Shown: in pieces, positions 8,691 to 17,445 of the stretch | How the letters are laid out: the number at the start of each line of letters is the position of its first letter | Numbering within the stretch: the stretch's first letter is position 1 | Notes under the pieces: generated by a model | What the model saw: the letters and a program-made list of their open reading frames with translations, nothing else | Databases searched by the model: none | Told to the model about the DNA's origin: nothing | Position numbers and translations under genes: made by a program | From: Panacagrimonas perspica | GTDB lineage: Bacteria > Pseudomonadota > Gammaproteobacteria > Nevskiales > Nevskiaceae | Direction of reading: 5' to 3' | DNA length: 64,000 bases | Assembly (NCBI RefSeq): GCF_004364935.1 | Contig: NZ_SOBT01000008.1 | Location: 1,987,534-2,051,533 of the forward strand

Positions 8691-9317
8691 TCAGTACTTC
8701 CACACCGCTTCCATGCACGCCGCGATGTCGTCGTGCACGAAGCGAACCTGTCGATTCGTCACGCTCTTCTGCTTGGCATTGCTGATCGCGCCCGGCAGGC
8801 ATTCCGGCAAGAACGACACGCCGTAATCGACCATGCTGAACGACACGCGCCCGCGGTCCGTCGTCGTGGTCGGATGGATCATGTACGTGTGCCCGGAAAT
8901 GGCGCGCACCCACACCTCCCCCTGCACGAACGAGATCCCGCCCTCGATATTGCGCACGAACTTCGCATGCACGGTGTGCATTCCCGGCGCCAGCCAGATC
9001 CCGACGGCGCCCAGCTTCCCGATCGGCGCGTTGCGATCGCGCAGGATCGAGGACTCCGGCAGGTTCTCCCAGGGCACGCCGTCGACTTCGGTCACCTTCA
9101 GACCGGGCTCGTCTCCCTGGATCGACAACAGCGCCGGCTGCACGGGGGGTCGCGGCGGCGGCGGTTCGCGAACGACTCGTCTCTGGTTCTGATACTGCGG
9201 CGCACACGCTGCCAGCATGAACAGGCAGACCGTCAGCCCCGCCGCCAGAACGGGAAATACGGAGCGGGAGCGCGGTTCCAGAGGGGTCGCACGCTCCACC
9301 CCGACAGCCTTATCCAT
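8691..9317 (-). CDS. Putative lipoprotein of unknown function
   Basis: A 208-residue protein with a long N-terminal region (MDKAVGVERATPLEPRSRS) before a hydrophobic stretch and the lipobox LAAC, giving a lipidated Cys38. After a proline-rich linker (EPPPPRPPVQP), the C-terminal domain includes WLAPGMHTVHAKF and GHTYMIHP, a pattern found in small PEGA-like or DUF-type envelope proteins. No enzyme motif was found. It is convergent with cysA (84 bp apart) and not obviously linked to its neighbours. The function is unknown. Confidence 0.7.
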   Translation of the reverse strand: MDKAVGVERATPLEPRSRSVFPVLAAGLTVCLFMLAACAPQYQNQRRVVREPPPPRPPVQPALLSIQGDEPGLKVTEVDGVPWENLPESSILRDRNAPIGKLGAVGIWLAPGMHTVHAKFVRNIEGGISFVQGEVWVRAISGHTYMIHPTTTTDRGRVSFSMVDYGVSFLPECLPGAISNAKQKSVTNRQVRFVHDDIAACMEAVWKY

Positions 9318-9892
9318 GAATACGAAACGCGAACGTCCAGGCGGACAGAAGCGGCAATGCTAACGGCGTCGAGTCGCTCGCGCAGGCCGAGGCTGCAGCC
9401 GGGCGATGGGAGCGGATGTGCGGCGTCGCGATCGGGATGGCGCCTCCGCCAGCGTGAGCACCGTGGGCAGACGCTGCGGTCTCCTGGCGGGGGCCACACC
9501 TTCAGCTACGGCAGTTTCACGCCCAGCACTTCCCGGTACAGGAACAGGATCACAGCGAGCGCCTGGCTCTGTGTGCGGGCCGACACGTTCCGGTTCACCG
9601 CGAGATGGGCCAGAAACGTCGTCACTTCCGCCTCACCCACGTCCCGCAGAGCGACCAACGGTTACGACGCCCGTGGCTTGGTCGAACATTTCGAGATTTC
9701 CGCTGTGCGCCGTAACCACGGCTGATTGCAGGCGTTGGCGCTCATGGACAAGGTCTCTCCCCGGTGTGCTGACACGGCACTCCCGGCGCCGAGATCGTGG
9801 ACTGAAAGCGCACGCACCCGGCGTGCACAAGAATCAGGAAATGGAACCCGGGTTCCCCCATGTGGCGATCAAACGCTCCAGATCGGAGAAGC
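9318..9892. other. Gene-poor stretch with recombinase remnants
   Basis: These 575 bases lie between the lipoprotein start and the ATPase stop and carry no intact gene that I can support. Bases 9441-9669 hold a decayed integron-type integrase on the minus strand (listed separately). Bases 9318-9440 and 9670-9892 show only short frames without recognisable protein features. Confidence 0.6.
9441..9669 (-). pseudogene. Degenerate integron/phage-type tyrosine recombinase fragment (IntI-like)
   Basis: On the minus strand, 9665 down to 9515 translates to LRDVGEAEVTTFLAHLAV, then NRNVSARTQSQALAV, then ILFLYREVLGVKLP and a TAG. This is the N-terminal SAM-like (core-binding) domain of integron integrases. 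Beyond the stop, in another frame, RPQRLPTVLTLAEA (about 9485-9441) matches the linker that normally follows 'VLG..LPWL'. A TAA interrupts the same frame just upstream of LRDVG. The fragment therefore has at least two stops and one frameshift, and the catalytic R..HxxR..Y domain is absent. It marks past recombination beside the metal-resistance genes. Confidence 0.75.
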
Positions 9893-12328
<2,436 letters not shown>

Positions 12329-12357
12329 ATACGTGCTCCGTCGATCGGGATGCATGC

Positions 12358-12389
12358 AGGTTAAGCTCTGTACCCGACCCCAGAGTCAA
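12358..12389 (-). promoter_or_regulatory. MerR-type promoter/operator of the Cu ATPase
   Basis: On the minus strand, TTGACT (12389-12384) is followed after 19 bp by TTAACC. The long spacer is the hallmark of promoters remodelled by MerR-family activators. Inside the spacer is the dyad CTCTG-N10-CAGAG (12385-12366). The site lies between the ATPase start (12328) and the MerR start (12401), so it should serve ATPase activation and probably MerR autoregulation. Confidence 0.75.
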
Positions 12390-12400
12390 GGCGCTTCATC

Positions 12401-12817
12401 ATGCCCACACAGAACCCGGAGTCGATGACCATCGGCCGGCTTGCGCGAGCGGCTGGCGTCGGTATCGAAACGATCCGCTACTACCAGCAGCGTGGCTTGC
12501 TGCCGCTACCCGCGACCGTCGGCGCCTACCGGCACTACCCGGTCGTGCTGACGGAGCGGATACGCTTCATCAAGCGCGCACAGGAACTCGGCTTCTCTCT
12601 GGATGAGATCTCCAGCTTGCTTCGACTGGAAGACGGCGCTGATCGCGCCTCAATCCGCAAGATCGCCACGGACCGGCTGCAACAGATCGAGCAAAAGCTT
12701 TCGGACCTTCGGCGCATGCAGAAAGCGCTGAAGCACCTTGTTTCCGAATGCGAACACACTCGTGCGGATTTGCCGTGTCCGATCATCTCCACTCTTGCGG
12801 TGGCTGCCGGGGGGTAA
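12401..12817 (+). CDS. MerR-family metal-responsive regulator with atypical metal site
   Basis: A 138-residue MerR-family protein: winged helix TIGRLARAAGVGIETIRYYQQRGLL (about 10-34), a dimerisation helix, and a C-terminal metal loop. Cys117 and Cys126 (SEC-x8-CP) fall at the same numbers as two of the three Hg ligands of classical MerR. The third, position 82, is Arg, and the CueR CX7C spacing is absent. The trigonal MerR Hg site therefore cannot form in the usual way. The gene diverges from the Cu+-type ATPase with a MerR-type promoter between them, so it most likely controls that pump. The inducing metal is uncertain. Confidence 0.88.
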   Translation: MPTQNPESMTIGRLARAAGVGIETIRYYQQRGLLPLPATVGAYRHYPVVLTERIRFIKRAQELGFSLDEISSLLRLEDGADRASIRKIATDRLQQIEQKLSDLRRMQKALKHLVSECEHTRADLPCPIISTLAVAAGG

Positions 12818-13108
12818 TGGAACCGTCCGCGCTGGTCCTGGATTGGGATGGTGATCCCGTTTGGCCCATCTCGACGTAGAGGGGCTCGCGGCGAGTATTC
12901 GATGGTCCGCTCAGAGTGGCTACCCGAGTACTTCATCGAGTGGGTATTCGGGTGAGGTCAAAGGCTGGCAGCGTCATTCGCCTGACGAACTCAAAGCGAT
13001 GAACGATGATCTCGAGCGGCTCAAGCAACAGGGTATCGAGACAATCCAAGACGGAGTTCGCAGCTTGCGGGCCGCATCCGAAGGTTGGCGAAAAGGAAGA
13101 ATACAGCG
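12818..13108. other. Intergenic stretch with a doubtful short ORF
   Basis: These 291 bases follow merR. A frame starting at TTG 12861 encodes 85 residues with a plausible helix (SPDELKAMNDDLERLKQQG), but it has a rare start, weak third-position GC bias and overlaps the NADAR gene start. Another frame reads MVRSEWLPEYFIEWVFG and stops. Both look more like decayed coding DNA than working genes, in keeping with the integrase remnant nearby. Confidence 0.4.
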
Positions 13109-13723
13109 ATGGACATGAGCGGACTGATCGACGACCTCGAGCAGGGCAAGACCCACGAGTACCTGCTGTTCTGGGGTCATCGAAGCCCCGCGAGTGGCGT
13201 CGTCACCAAGTCCTGCTTCAGCCAGTGGTTCGATGCGCCGTTCGAATCCGGCGGCCATCGTTATCGCACCGCCGAACATTTCATGATGGCGCACAAGGCC
13301 GAGTTGTTCGGCGATCTCCGGACGCGCGACGAAGTGCTGGCCGCCGACGATCCAGGCAAGGCGAAGGCACTGGGACGCCAGGTCGAGAATTTCGTGGAAG
13401 ACGTGTGGGTCCGGCATCGATGGGACATCGTCGTGCAGGCCAACCTGCTGAAGTTCGGGCAGCACGACGGGCTTCTTCGTTTTCTGCTCGGCACCGGCCG
13501 GAAGGTTCTCGTAGAGGCCAGCCCGCTGGACAGGATCTGGGGGATCGGTCTGAGCGCCGACGTGCCCGAGGCGAACGACCCGCGGAAATGGAACGGCCTC
13601 AACCTGCTCGGCTTCGCGCTGATGGAGGTCAGGGAACGCTTGGCGTCGACGCCGCCGGCGATCCAGCCCCAGGGCCGCGCCTCCCACCGAAACACCGGCC
13701 GGAAACGGCGTGCCGGCTCATGA
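13109..13723 (+). CDS. NADAR family protein (YbiA-like N-glycosidase)
   Basis: A 204-residue protein with the NADAR fold: EYLLFWGH near residue 18, FSQWFDAPF, then RTAEHFMMAHKAELFGD, DVWVRHRWDIV, and LLGTGRKVLVEASPLDRIWGIG (the conserved D-x-x-WG(I/V)G motif). Family members hydrolyse N-glycosidic bonds of riboflavin-pathway intermediates or of ADP-ribosylated guanine. ATG 13109 is preceded by AAGGAAG at good spacing. A TTG 24 bp upstream is less likely. NADAR proteins are widespread in phage-defence and accessory loci, and this one sits in a cluster of small accessory genes. The substrate is not determined. Confidence 0.88.
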   Translation: MDMSGLIDDLEQGKTHEYLLFWGHRSPASGVVTKSCFSQWFDAPFESGGHRYRTAEHFMMAHKAELFGDLRTRDEVLAADDPGKAKALGRQVENFVEDVWVRHRWDIVVQANLLKFGQHDGLLRFLLGTGRKVLVEASPLDRIWGIGLSADVPEANDPRKWNGLNLLGFALMEVRERLASTPPAIQPQGRASHRNTGRKRRAGS

Positions 13724-13854
13724 CCGGCGTAATCTAGGCATCTGGCCACGCAGGGCATTCCGACCCATGAACGTTCCGCTCTCTCAAGCTGGATGACCGC
13801 AATGGATCCGATCGAGATCCGGGCCTGCGTACCCGCGACGGACGCGACCGCCCG

Positions 13855-14361
13855 ATGCTGCGCGTCAAGCCGCTAGGCGCCCACGGTTCGCTGATCTACC
13901 AACCGCTCTCGCCGAGCCGGTTGATCGGGGGCCTGTTCTCGATCGCGTTCGGACTCACGATGCTGTTCCATCCGCAGGGCTGGACCAACGGCCACGTCCA
14001 GGACGGCGTGAAACAGATGGCGGATCCCAACCTGATCCGCGCCATCGGAACCGCGATCCTGGCGTTCGGCATCCTGCTGCTGTTCCTGAAGGTCACGTAC
14101 TTCGTCAGCCGCAATATAGGGACGGTGATCGAACAATGGCGCGTGATCGTGCCGGTCCATACTTCGGGTCATGCGCTGTCGGATTTCTCGGAAGTCAGCG
14201 TCATTTCCGAGGCCGCCCGCAGCGCCGACGACAATTCCACGACCTATCGACTCTGCCTCGTAGGGCCGGCCCACAAGCTGTGCCTCGCATCCAGTCGCTA
14301 TCGAGACGTTCTGACAGCGGATCGGAAGCTCGTCGAAGGCGCGACCGGAATAGGATCGTGA
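13855..14361 (+). CDS. Two-TM membrane protein of unknown function
   Basis: A 168-residue protein with two hydrophobic segments, about residues 20-42 (RLIGGLFSIAFGLTMLF) and 64-88 (AIGTAILAFGILLLFLKVTYF). A soluble C-terminal part of about 75 residues contains two Cys (YRLCLVGPAHKLCLASS). No family was recognised. The C-terminal domain probably faces the cytoplasm. It is followed 28 bp later by another small membrane-anchored protein gene, so the two may be co-expressed. Confidence 0.6.
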   Translation: MLRVKPLGAHGSLIYQPLSPSRLIGGLFSIAFGLTMLFHPQGWTNGHVQDGVKQMADPNLIRAIGTAILAFGILLLFLKVTYFVSRNIGTVIEQWRVIVPVHTSGHALSDFSEVSVISEAARSADDNSTTYRLCLVGPAHKLCLASSRYRDVLTADRKLVEGATGIGS

Positions 14362-14389
14362 CGCTGCGGACACTGTGCGGCAGGCGTCC

Positions 14390-14815
14390 ATGTCCCTAGC
14401 CCGCCTGCTCGTCATCGTCGCGCTCATCGCCGGCGGCATGCAGTGGTGGAACCAGCGACGGGACGAAAAAGCCATGCAGGCCCTTGCGACGCCGGGCGGT
14501 TTTCTCCCGGTGCCGATGCCCGACGGAACGCCTGCGAATACCGTGCTGGTCTTCGCTCCGCTGAACTGCCCTCGCGAAGGCGCGCAACGGGCGAAGGCAC
14601 TCGCGCAAAGCCTGGCCGATCGCGGAATCCCGGTCGTGAAGACGGACCACTACGCGGCGCAGGCCTTCGAGCCGAATCCCGAAACCGAGGCCGCGTTCAA
14701 GCGCCTGAACGTCGTGATGACCGGCGAGATCCCCATCGTGCTGGTCAACGGCATGGGCAAGGCGAATCCTTCCGCCGACGAGGTGGGCGCGGAGTTCCGG
14801 CGAACGCATCCATGA
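14390..14815 (+). CDS. Membrane-anchored protein of unknown function
   Basis: A 141-residue protein. ATG 14390 starts MSLARLLVIVALIAGG, an uncleaved anchor or signal sequence, followed by a soluble domain. NTVLVFAPLNCPREGAQRA and GEIPIVLVNGMGKANPS suggest an alpha/beta (thioredoxin-like?) fold with a lone Cys in LNCP, but the CxxC is lacking. No firm family was recognised. Its TGA overlaps the ATG of the GFA gene (ATGA), indicating an operon. Confidence 0.6.
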   Translation: MSLARLLVIVALIAGGMQWWNQRRDEKAMQALATPGGFLPVPMPDGTPANTVLVFAPLNCPREGAQRAKALAQSLADRGIPVVKTDHYAAQAFEPNPETEAAFKRLNVVMTGEIPIVLVNGMGKANPSADEVGAEFRRTHP

Positions 14816-15216
14816 CGGCATCCTCCACTCGCAACGCCGTCTGCCTGTGCGGACAACTCTCCGCGGCATGCGTGGGCGATCCGGTTCGCGTCTCGGTCTG
14901 TCACTGCACCGCGTGCCAGCGACGCACCGGCAGCGCCTTCGGCACCCAGGCGCGCTTCCCTGCCTCCAGCGTCACGCTGTCCGGCGCGGCCACGCCGTAC
15001 ACCCGCATTGCCGACTCCGGCCACGCACTGACCTTCCATTTCTGTCCCGTCTGCGGCTCCAGCGTCTACTACACCAACGATGCGCTGCCCGGATTCATCG
15101 GCATCGCGCTCGGCACGTTCGCGGGCGCCGCGACGTGGACGCCCTCGTTCTCGGTCTACGAGTGCCACAAGCATCCATGGGTCGAGTTTCCGGACAGCAT
15201 CGAGGGCTCTGGATGA
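14812..15216 (+). CDS. GFA family protein (glutathione-dependent formaldehyde-activating fold, CENP-V type)
   Basis: A 134-residue zinc protein of the GFA/CENP-V family. The ligand pattern is CLCGQLS near the N-terminus, the CHCTACQRRTG loop, and CPVCGSSVYY. It ends with FSVYECHKHPWVEFP, which is usual for the family. The name reflects S-(hydroxymethyl)glutathione formation, but most small GFA proteins have no proven activity. It is translationally coupled at both ends: it overlaps the stop of the previous gene and the start of the DUF1801 gene. Confidence 0.88.
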   Translation: MTASSTRNAVCLCGQLSAACVGDPVRVSVCHCTACQRRTGSAFGTQARFPASSVTLSGAATPYTRIADSGHALTFHFCPVCGSSVYYTNDALPGFIGIALGTFAGAATWTPSFSVYECHKHPWVEFPDSIEGSG

Positions 15217-15602
15217 CGATGAAGAAAACGGTTCCGGCGCCCAACCCCGCCGCCTACGTCGGCGCGCTGTCGGGCTGGCAGCGGCTCACGGTGGAAAAAC
15301 TGCGGAGCGATGTACTCGCCGCCGCGGCCGCGCTCGACGAGGTCATCAAGTGGGGGCACCTGGTGTATCTCTCCAACGGCCCCCTGCTCCTGATCCGCGC
15401 CGAGGAAAGCCGGGTGCTGTTCGGCTTCTGGCGCGGAAAGCTTCTGCGCGAGATCGAGCCGCGACTGAAGCCCGGGGGCAAGTACGAGATGGCCACCGTC
15501 GAGCTGCACCAGGGCGACGAGGTCGCGTCGAACACGACGCGCCGCCTGGTCAGGGAAGCGATCCGGTTGAACAGGACGCTGGGAGATCCCACGCAGATCT
15601 AG
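15213..15602 (+). CDS. DUF1801 domain protein, copy 1
   Basis: A 129-residue DUF1801 protein. EVIKWGHLVYLSNGPLL (about 43-59) is the conserved core of this alpha/beta fold family, whose Bacillus member is a frataxin-like iron protein. The ATG overlaps the TGA of the GFA gene (ATGA). A second DUF1801 gene lies at 15935-16309. The role is unknown; an iron-handling function is possible only by analogy. Confidence 0.82.
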   Translation: MTMKKTVPAPNPAAYVGALSGWQRLTVEKLRSDVLAAAAALDEVIKWGHLVYLSNGPLLLIRAEESRVLFGFWRGKLLREIEPRLKPGGKYEMATVELHQGDEVASNTTRRLVREAIRLNRTLGDPTQI

Positions 15603-15690
15603 AACCCAGGACCCCGCCCGCACCGATTATTCTCGAGGCTGCGAACCCTGCAGAATCGCGTCCAGAACCGATCGCCCTCCACCCGAATCC

Positions 15691-15918
15691 ATGAACCCGC
15701 TCCCCAACACGGTGTGTCCGATCTGCGGCGGATCAAACCAATGTGCGCCGGCCTCGACCGGCACGTTCGACGTCGAATGCTGGTGCACCACGGCCAGCGT
15801 CAGTGCCGAGGCGCTGGCTCGCGTGCCTGCCGACCTGATCGACAAGGCTTGCCTCTGTCCGCGCTGCGCCGCAGGCCTGAACCTGTCCGGGTCGGCGCAG
15901 CCTTCGCAGGCGCCGTAA
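15691..15918 (+). CDS. Cysteine-rich CWC family protein
   Basis: A 75-residue protein with CPICGG, CWCTT and CLCPRC pairs, the pattern of the cysteine-rich CWC family. It is probably a small zinc-binding protein. There is no signal peptide. It lies 88 bp after one DUF1801 gene and 16 bp before another. The function is unknown. Confidence 0.8.
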   Translation: MNPLPNTVCPICGGSNQCAPASTGTFDVECWCTTASVSAEALARVPADLIDKACLCPRCAAGLNLSGSAQPSQAP

Positions 15919-15934
15919 GACACGGACGCTGGAA

Positions 15935-16309
15935 ATGGCCGGCAAATGCCCGACGACGATCGCCGAATACATCCAGGCCGCTCCACCCGAAGGCCAGGCC
16001 CATCTTCGACGGCTGTACGCACTCCTCCAATCCGTGGCTCCGCAGGCCGAAGAAGCGATCAAGTGGGGAACCCCTTTCTTCATCGAGCCCCGATTCCTGT
16101 TCGCCTTCTCCGCACACAAGGCGCACATCAGCTTTGCACCCACGAAGACCACGCTGGCGGCGTTTCGCAAGGACCTGGAACCGCACAAGACCACCAAGGG
16201 CACACTGCAGCTTCCGTACAAGAAGCCGCTGCCGGAAGATCTGATCCTCAGGATCGCGGAGTGCTGCGTCCAGGACGTGAAGAAGCGTGAAGATGATTCG
16301 TTCTGGTGA
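15935..16309 (+). CDS. DUF1801 (YdhG-like) protein, copy 2
   Basis: A 124-residue YdhG/YjhG-type DUF1801 protein: EYIQAAPPEGQAHLRRLYALL, EEAIKWGTPFFI (the conserved IKWG-x-P core), and PYKKPLPEDLILRI near the C-terminus. It is only distantly similar to the other DUF1801 protein at 15213. Bacillus homologues act as frataxin-like intracellular iron chaperones; whether that applies here is unknown. The gene follows the CWC gene by 16 bp. Confidence 0.85.
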   Translation: MAGKCPTTIAEYIQAAPPEGQAHLRRLYALLQSVAPQAEEAIKWGTPFFIEPRFLFAFSAHKAHISFAPTKTTLAAFRKDLEPHKTTKGTLQLPYKKPLPEDLILRIAECCVQDVKKREDDSFW

Positions 16310-16386
16310 CGGCGCCAGTCCCTACGCTTTCGGGCATGCAGCGATGATCGTGTTTCGACAACCGCGAACGAGGACGTCTTTCTAGG

Positions 16387-16809
16387 ATGCAGGCATTCCC
16401 TCTGCTGATCGGCCTGTTTGCCGGCCTTTGTCTCGTAGCGCTCGTGTTCCTGCTGCGCTGGGAACGGGCTTACTTCCTGCAGCGCGGAAAACACGGATCC
16501 TGGCTGCCGGTGCGACTCGCGACGGTACCCATCGCGCTGGTGACCGCAGCGGCCGTAATCATTCCCGCGCGCGGCACGTCCGGCATGGAAGGGCTCGCCG
16601 TCTTCTACATCCTGCTGTTCACGCTCGGGCCCGTCTTCTGGTTCGGGGCGCACTGGATCGTCGGCAAGCTCGTGAAACCCGCGCTCGGATTCGGCGAGTC
16701 GGCACAGATCGCCGGGTCGCCAATCCTGCTGGGCGTCGCGCTGAGCGTTCTTGCGCACACCCTGCAGCCCATCGCCTGGTCGATCCTCAGGTCGACGGGG
16801 ACAGCCTGA
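16387..16809 (+). CDS. Four-TM integral membrane protein, unknown
   Basis: A 140-residue, very hydrophobic protein with about four membrane segments (residues about 5-24, 38-58, 68-90, 108-128). ERAYFLQRGKHGSWLPVR forms a basic loop between the first two. No family was recognised. It stands alone in the same direction as its neighbours. Confidence 0.65.
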   Translation: MQAFPLLIGLFAGLCLVALVFLLRWERAYFLQRGKHGSWLPVRLATVPIALVTAAAVIIPARGTSGMEGLAVFYILLFTLGPVFWFGAHWIVGKLVKPALGFGESAQIAGSPILLGVALSVLAHTLQPIAWSILRSTGTA

Positions 16810-16932
16810 AGCTCGTTGGCACCATCCCGGCTGCTCTCCTCACCTCGGGCGCGATTTGCAAATCTGCGTTGGCATGATGACCCCGCTCGCCCGCGGATCG
16901 TATATTGGGTTTCGCTCCTGCCAGAACCCCTC

Positions 16933-17346
16933 ATGCAGCATTCGATCATGGCCATCGTCGTCTGCATGACGATCACGCCCGCGCTCGCAGCCGACTTCGC
17001 CGCCTGCGACCCAGGCGGAACGCAGATCGAGATGACCGCCTGCGCCGTCGACGATCTCGACGTGGCGGACAGGAAACTCAACGAGACCTACAAGGCGCTG
17101 ATGAAGAAGGAGGCCGCGAACAAGCCGTTCGTGGAAAAGCTGCGAGCCGCGCAGAAGGCCTGGGTGGCGTTTCGCGATGCCGAGCTTGCGGCGATGTTCG
17201 CCTGCGACAACGCAGATCCCGACGTGTGCTGGGGCAGCATGACGTCGCAGTGCTATTCGTCCTACCAGGCGAAGATGACGCGCGAGCGGACGAAACGGCT
17301 GGCGCAATTCCTCGAGCAGGGGCAGCCCGCCGACGAGTGTCACTAG
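16933..17346 (+). CDS. LprI/DUF1311 family secreted protein
   Basis: A 137-residue protein. ATG 16933 gives a Sec signal peptide of about 19 residues (ending PALA, mature ADFAACD). The mature part has the LprI-like pattern: C..GTQIEMTACAVDDLDVADRKLNETY, then LRAAQKAWVAFRDAELAAMF, and later Cys pairs (ACDNADPDVCW, SQCYSSY) likely forming disulfides. Mycobacterial LprI inhibits lysozyme; other members are uncharacterised. Longer upstream starts would lack a signal peptide, so the internal ATG is preferred. Confidence 0.85.
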   Translation: MQHSIMAIVVCMTITPALAADFAACDPGGTQIEMTACAVDDLDVADRKLNETYKALMKKEAANKPFVEKLRAAQKAWVAFRDAELAAMFACDNADPDVCWGSMTSQCYSSYQAKMTRERTKRLAQFLEQGQPADECH

Positions 17347-17355
17347 AAGGCCGGC

Positions 17356-17426
17356 GTAGCCCGGACGAAGTCCGGGAGATTCGTCCATTTATCGAGCGTC
17401 ATCCCGGGCTTCGCCCGGGCTACGGG
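17356..17426 (+). repeat. GTAGCCCGG REP pair, copy 1
   Basis: GTAGCCCGGACGAAGTCCGGG is followed after about 30 bp by the inverted CCCGGGCTTCGCCCGGGCTAC. Each arm is itself a small hairpin, and the two arms pair as a larger palindrome. It lies between the LprI gene and the 3' end of the LAL regulator gene. Confidence 0.9.
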
Positions 17427-17445
17427 GAGCGTCTCTCCCGCCCGA

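Noticed and set aside
9441-9669. An intact integron or integrase gene
   Set aside because: Stops, a frameshift and the missing catalytic domain leave only a remnant, and no attC-like array was seen nearby.
12861-13118. An 85-codon frame starting at TTG
   Set aside because: It has a rare start, no ribosome-binding site, weak coding bias, and overlaps the NADAR gene start. It is mentioned only as possible decayed DNA.
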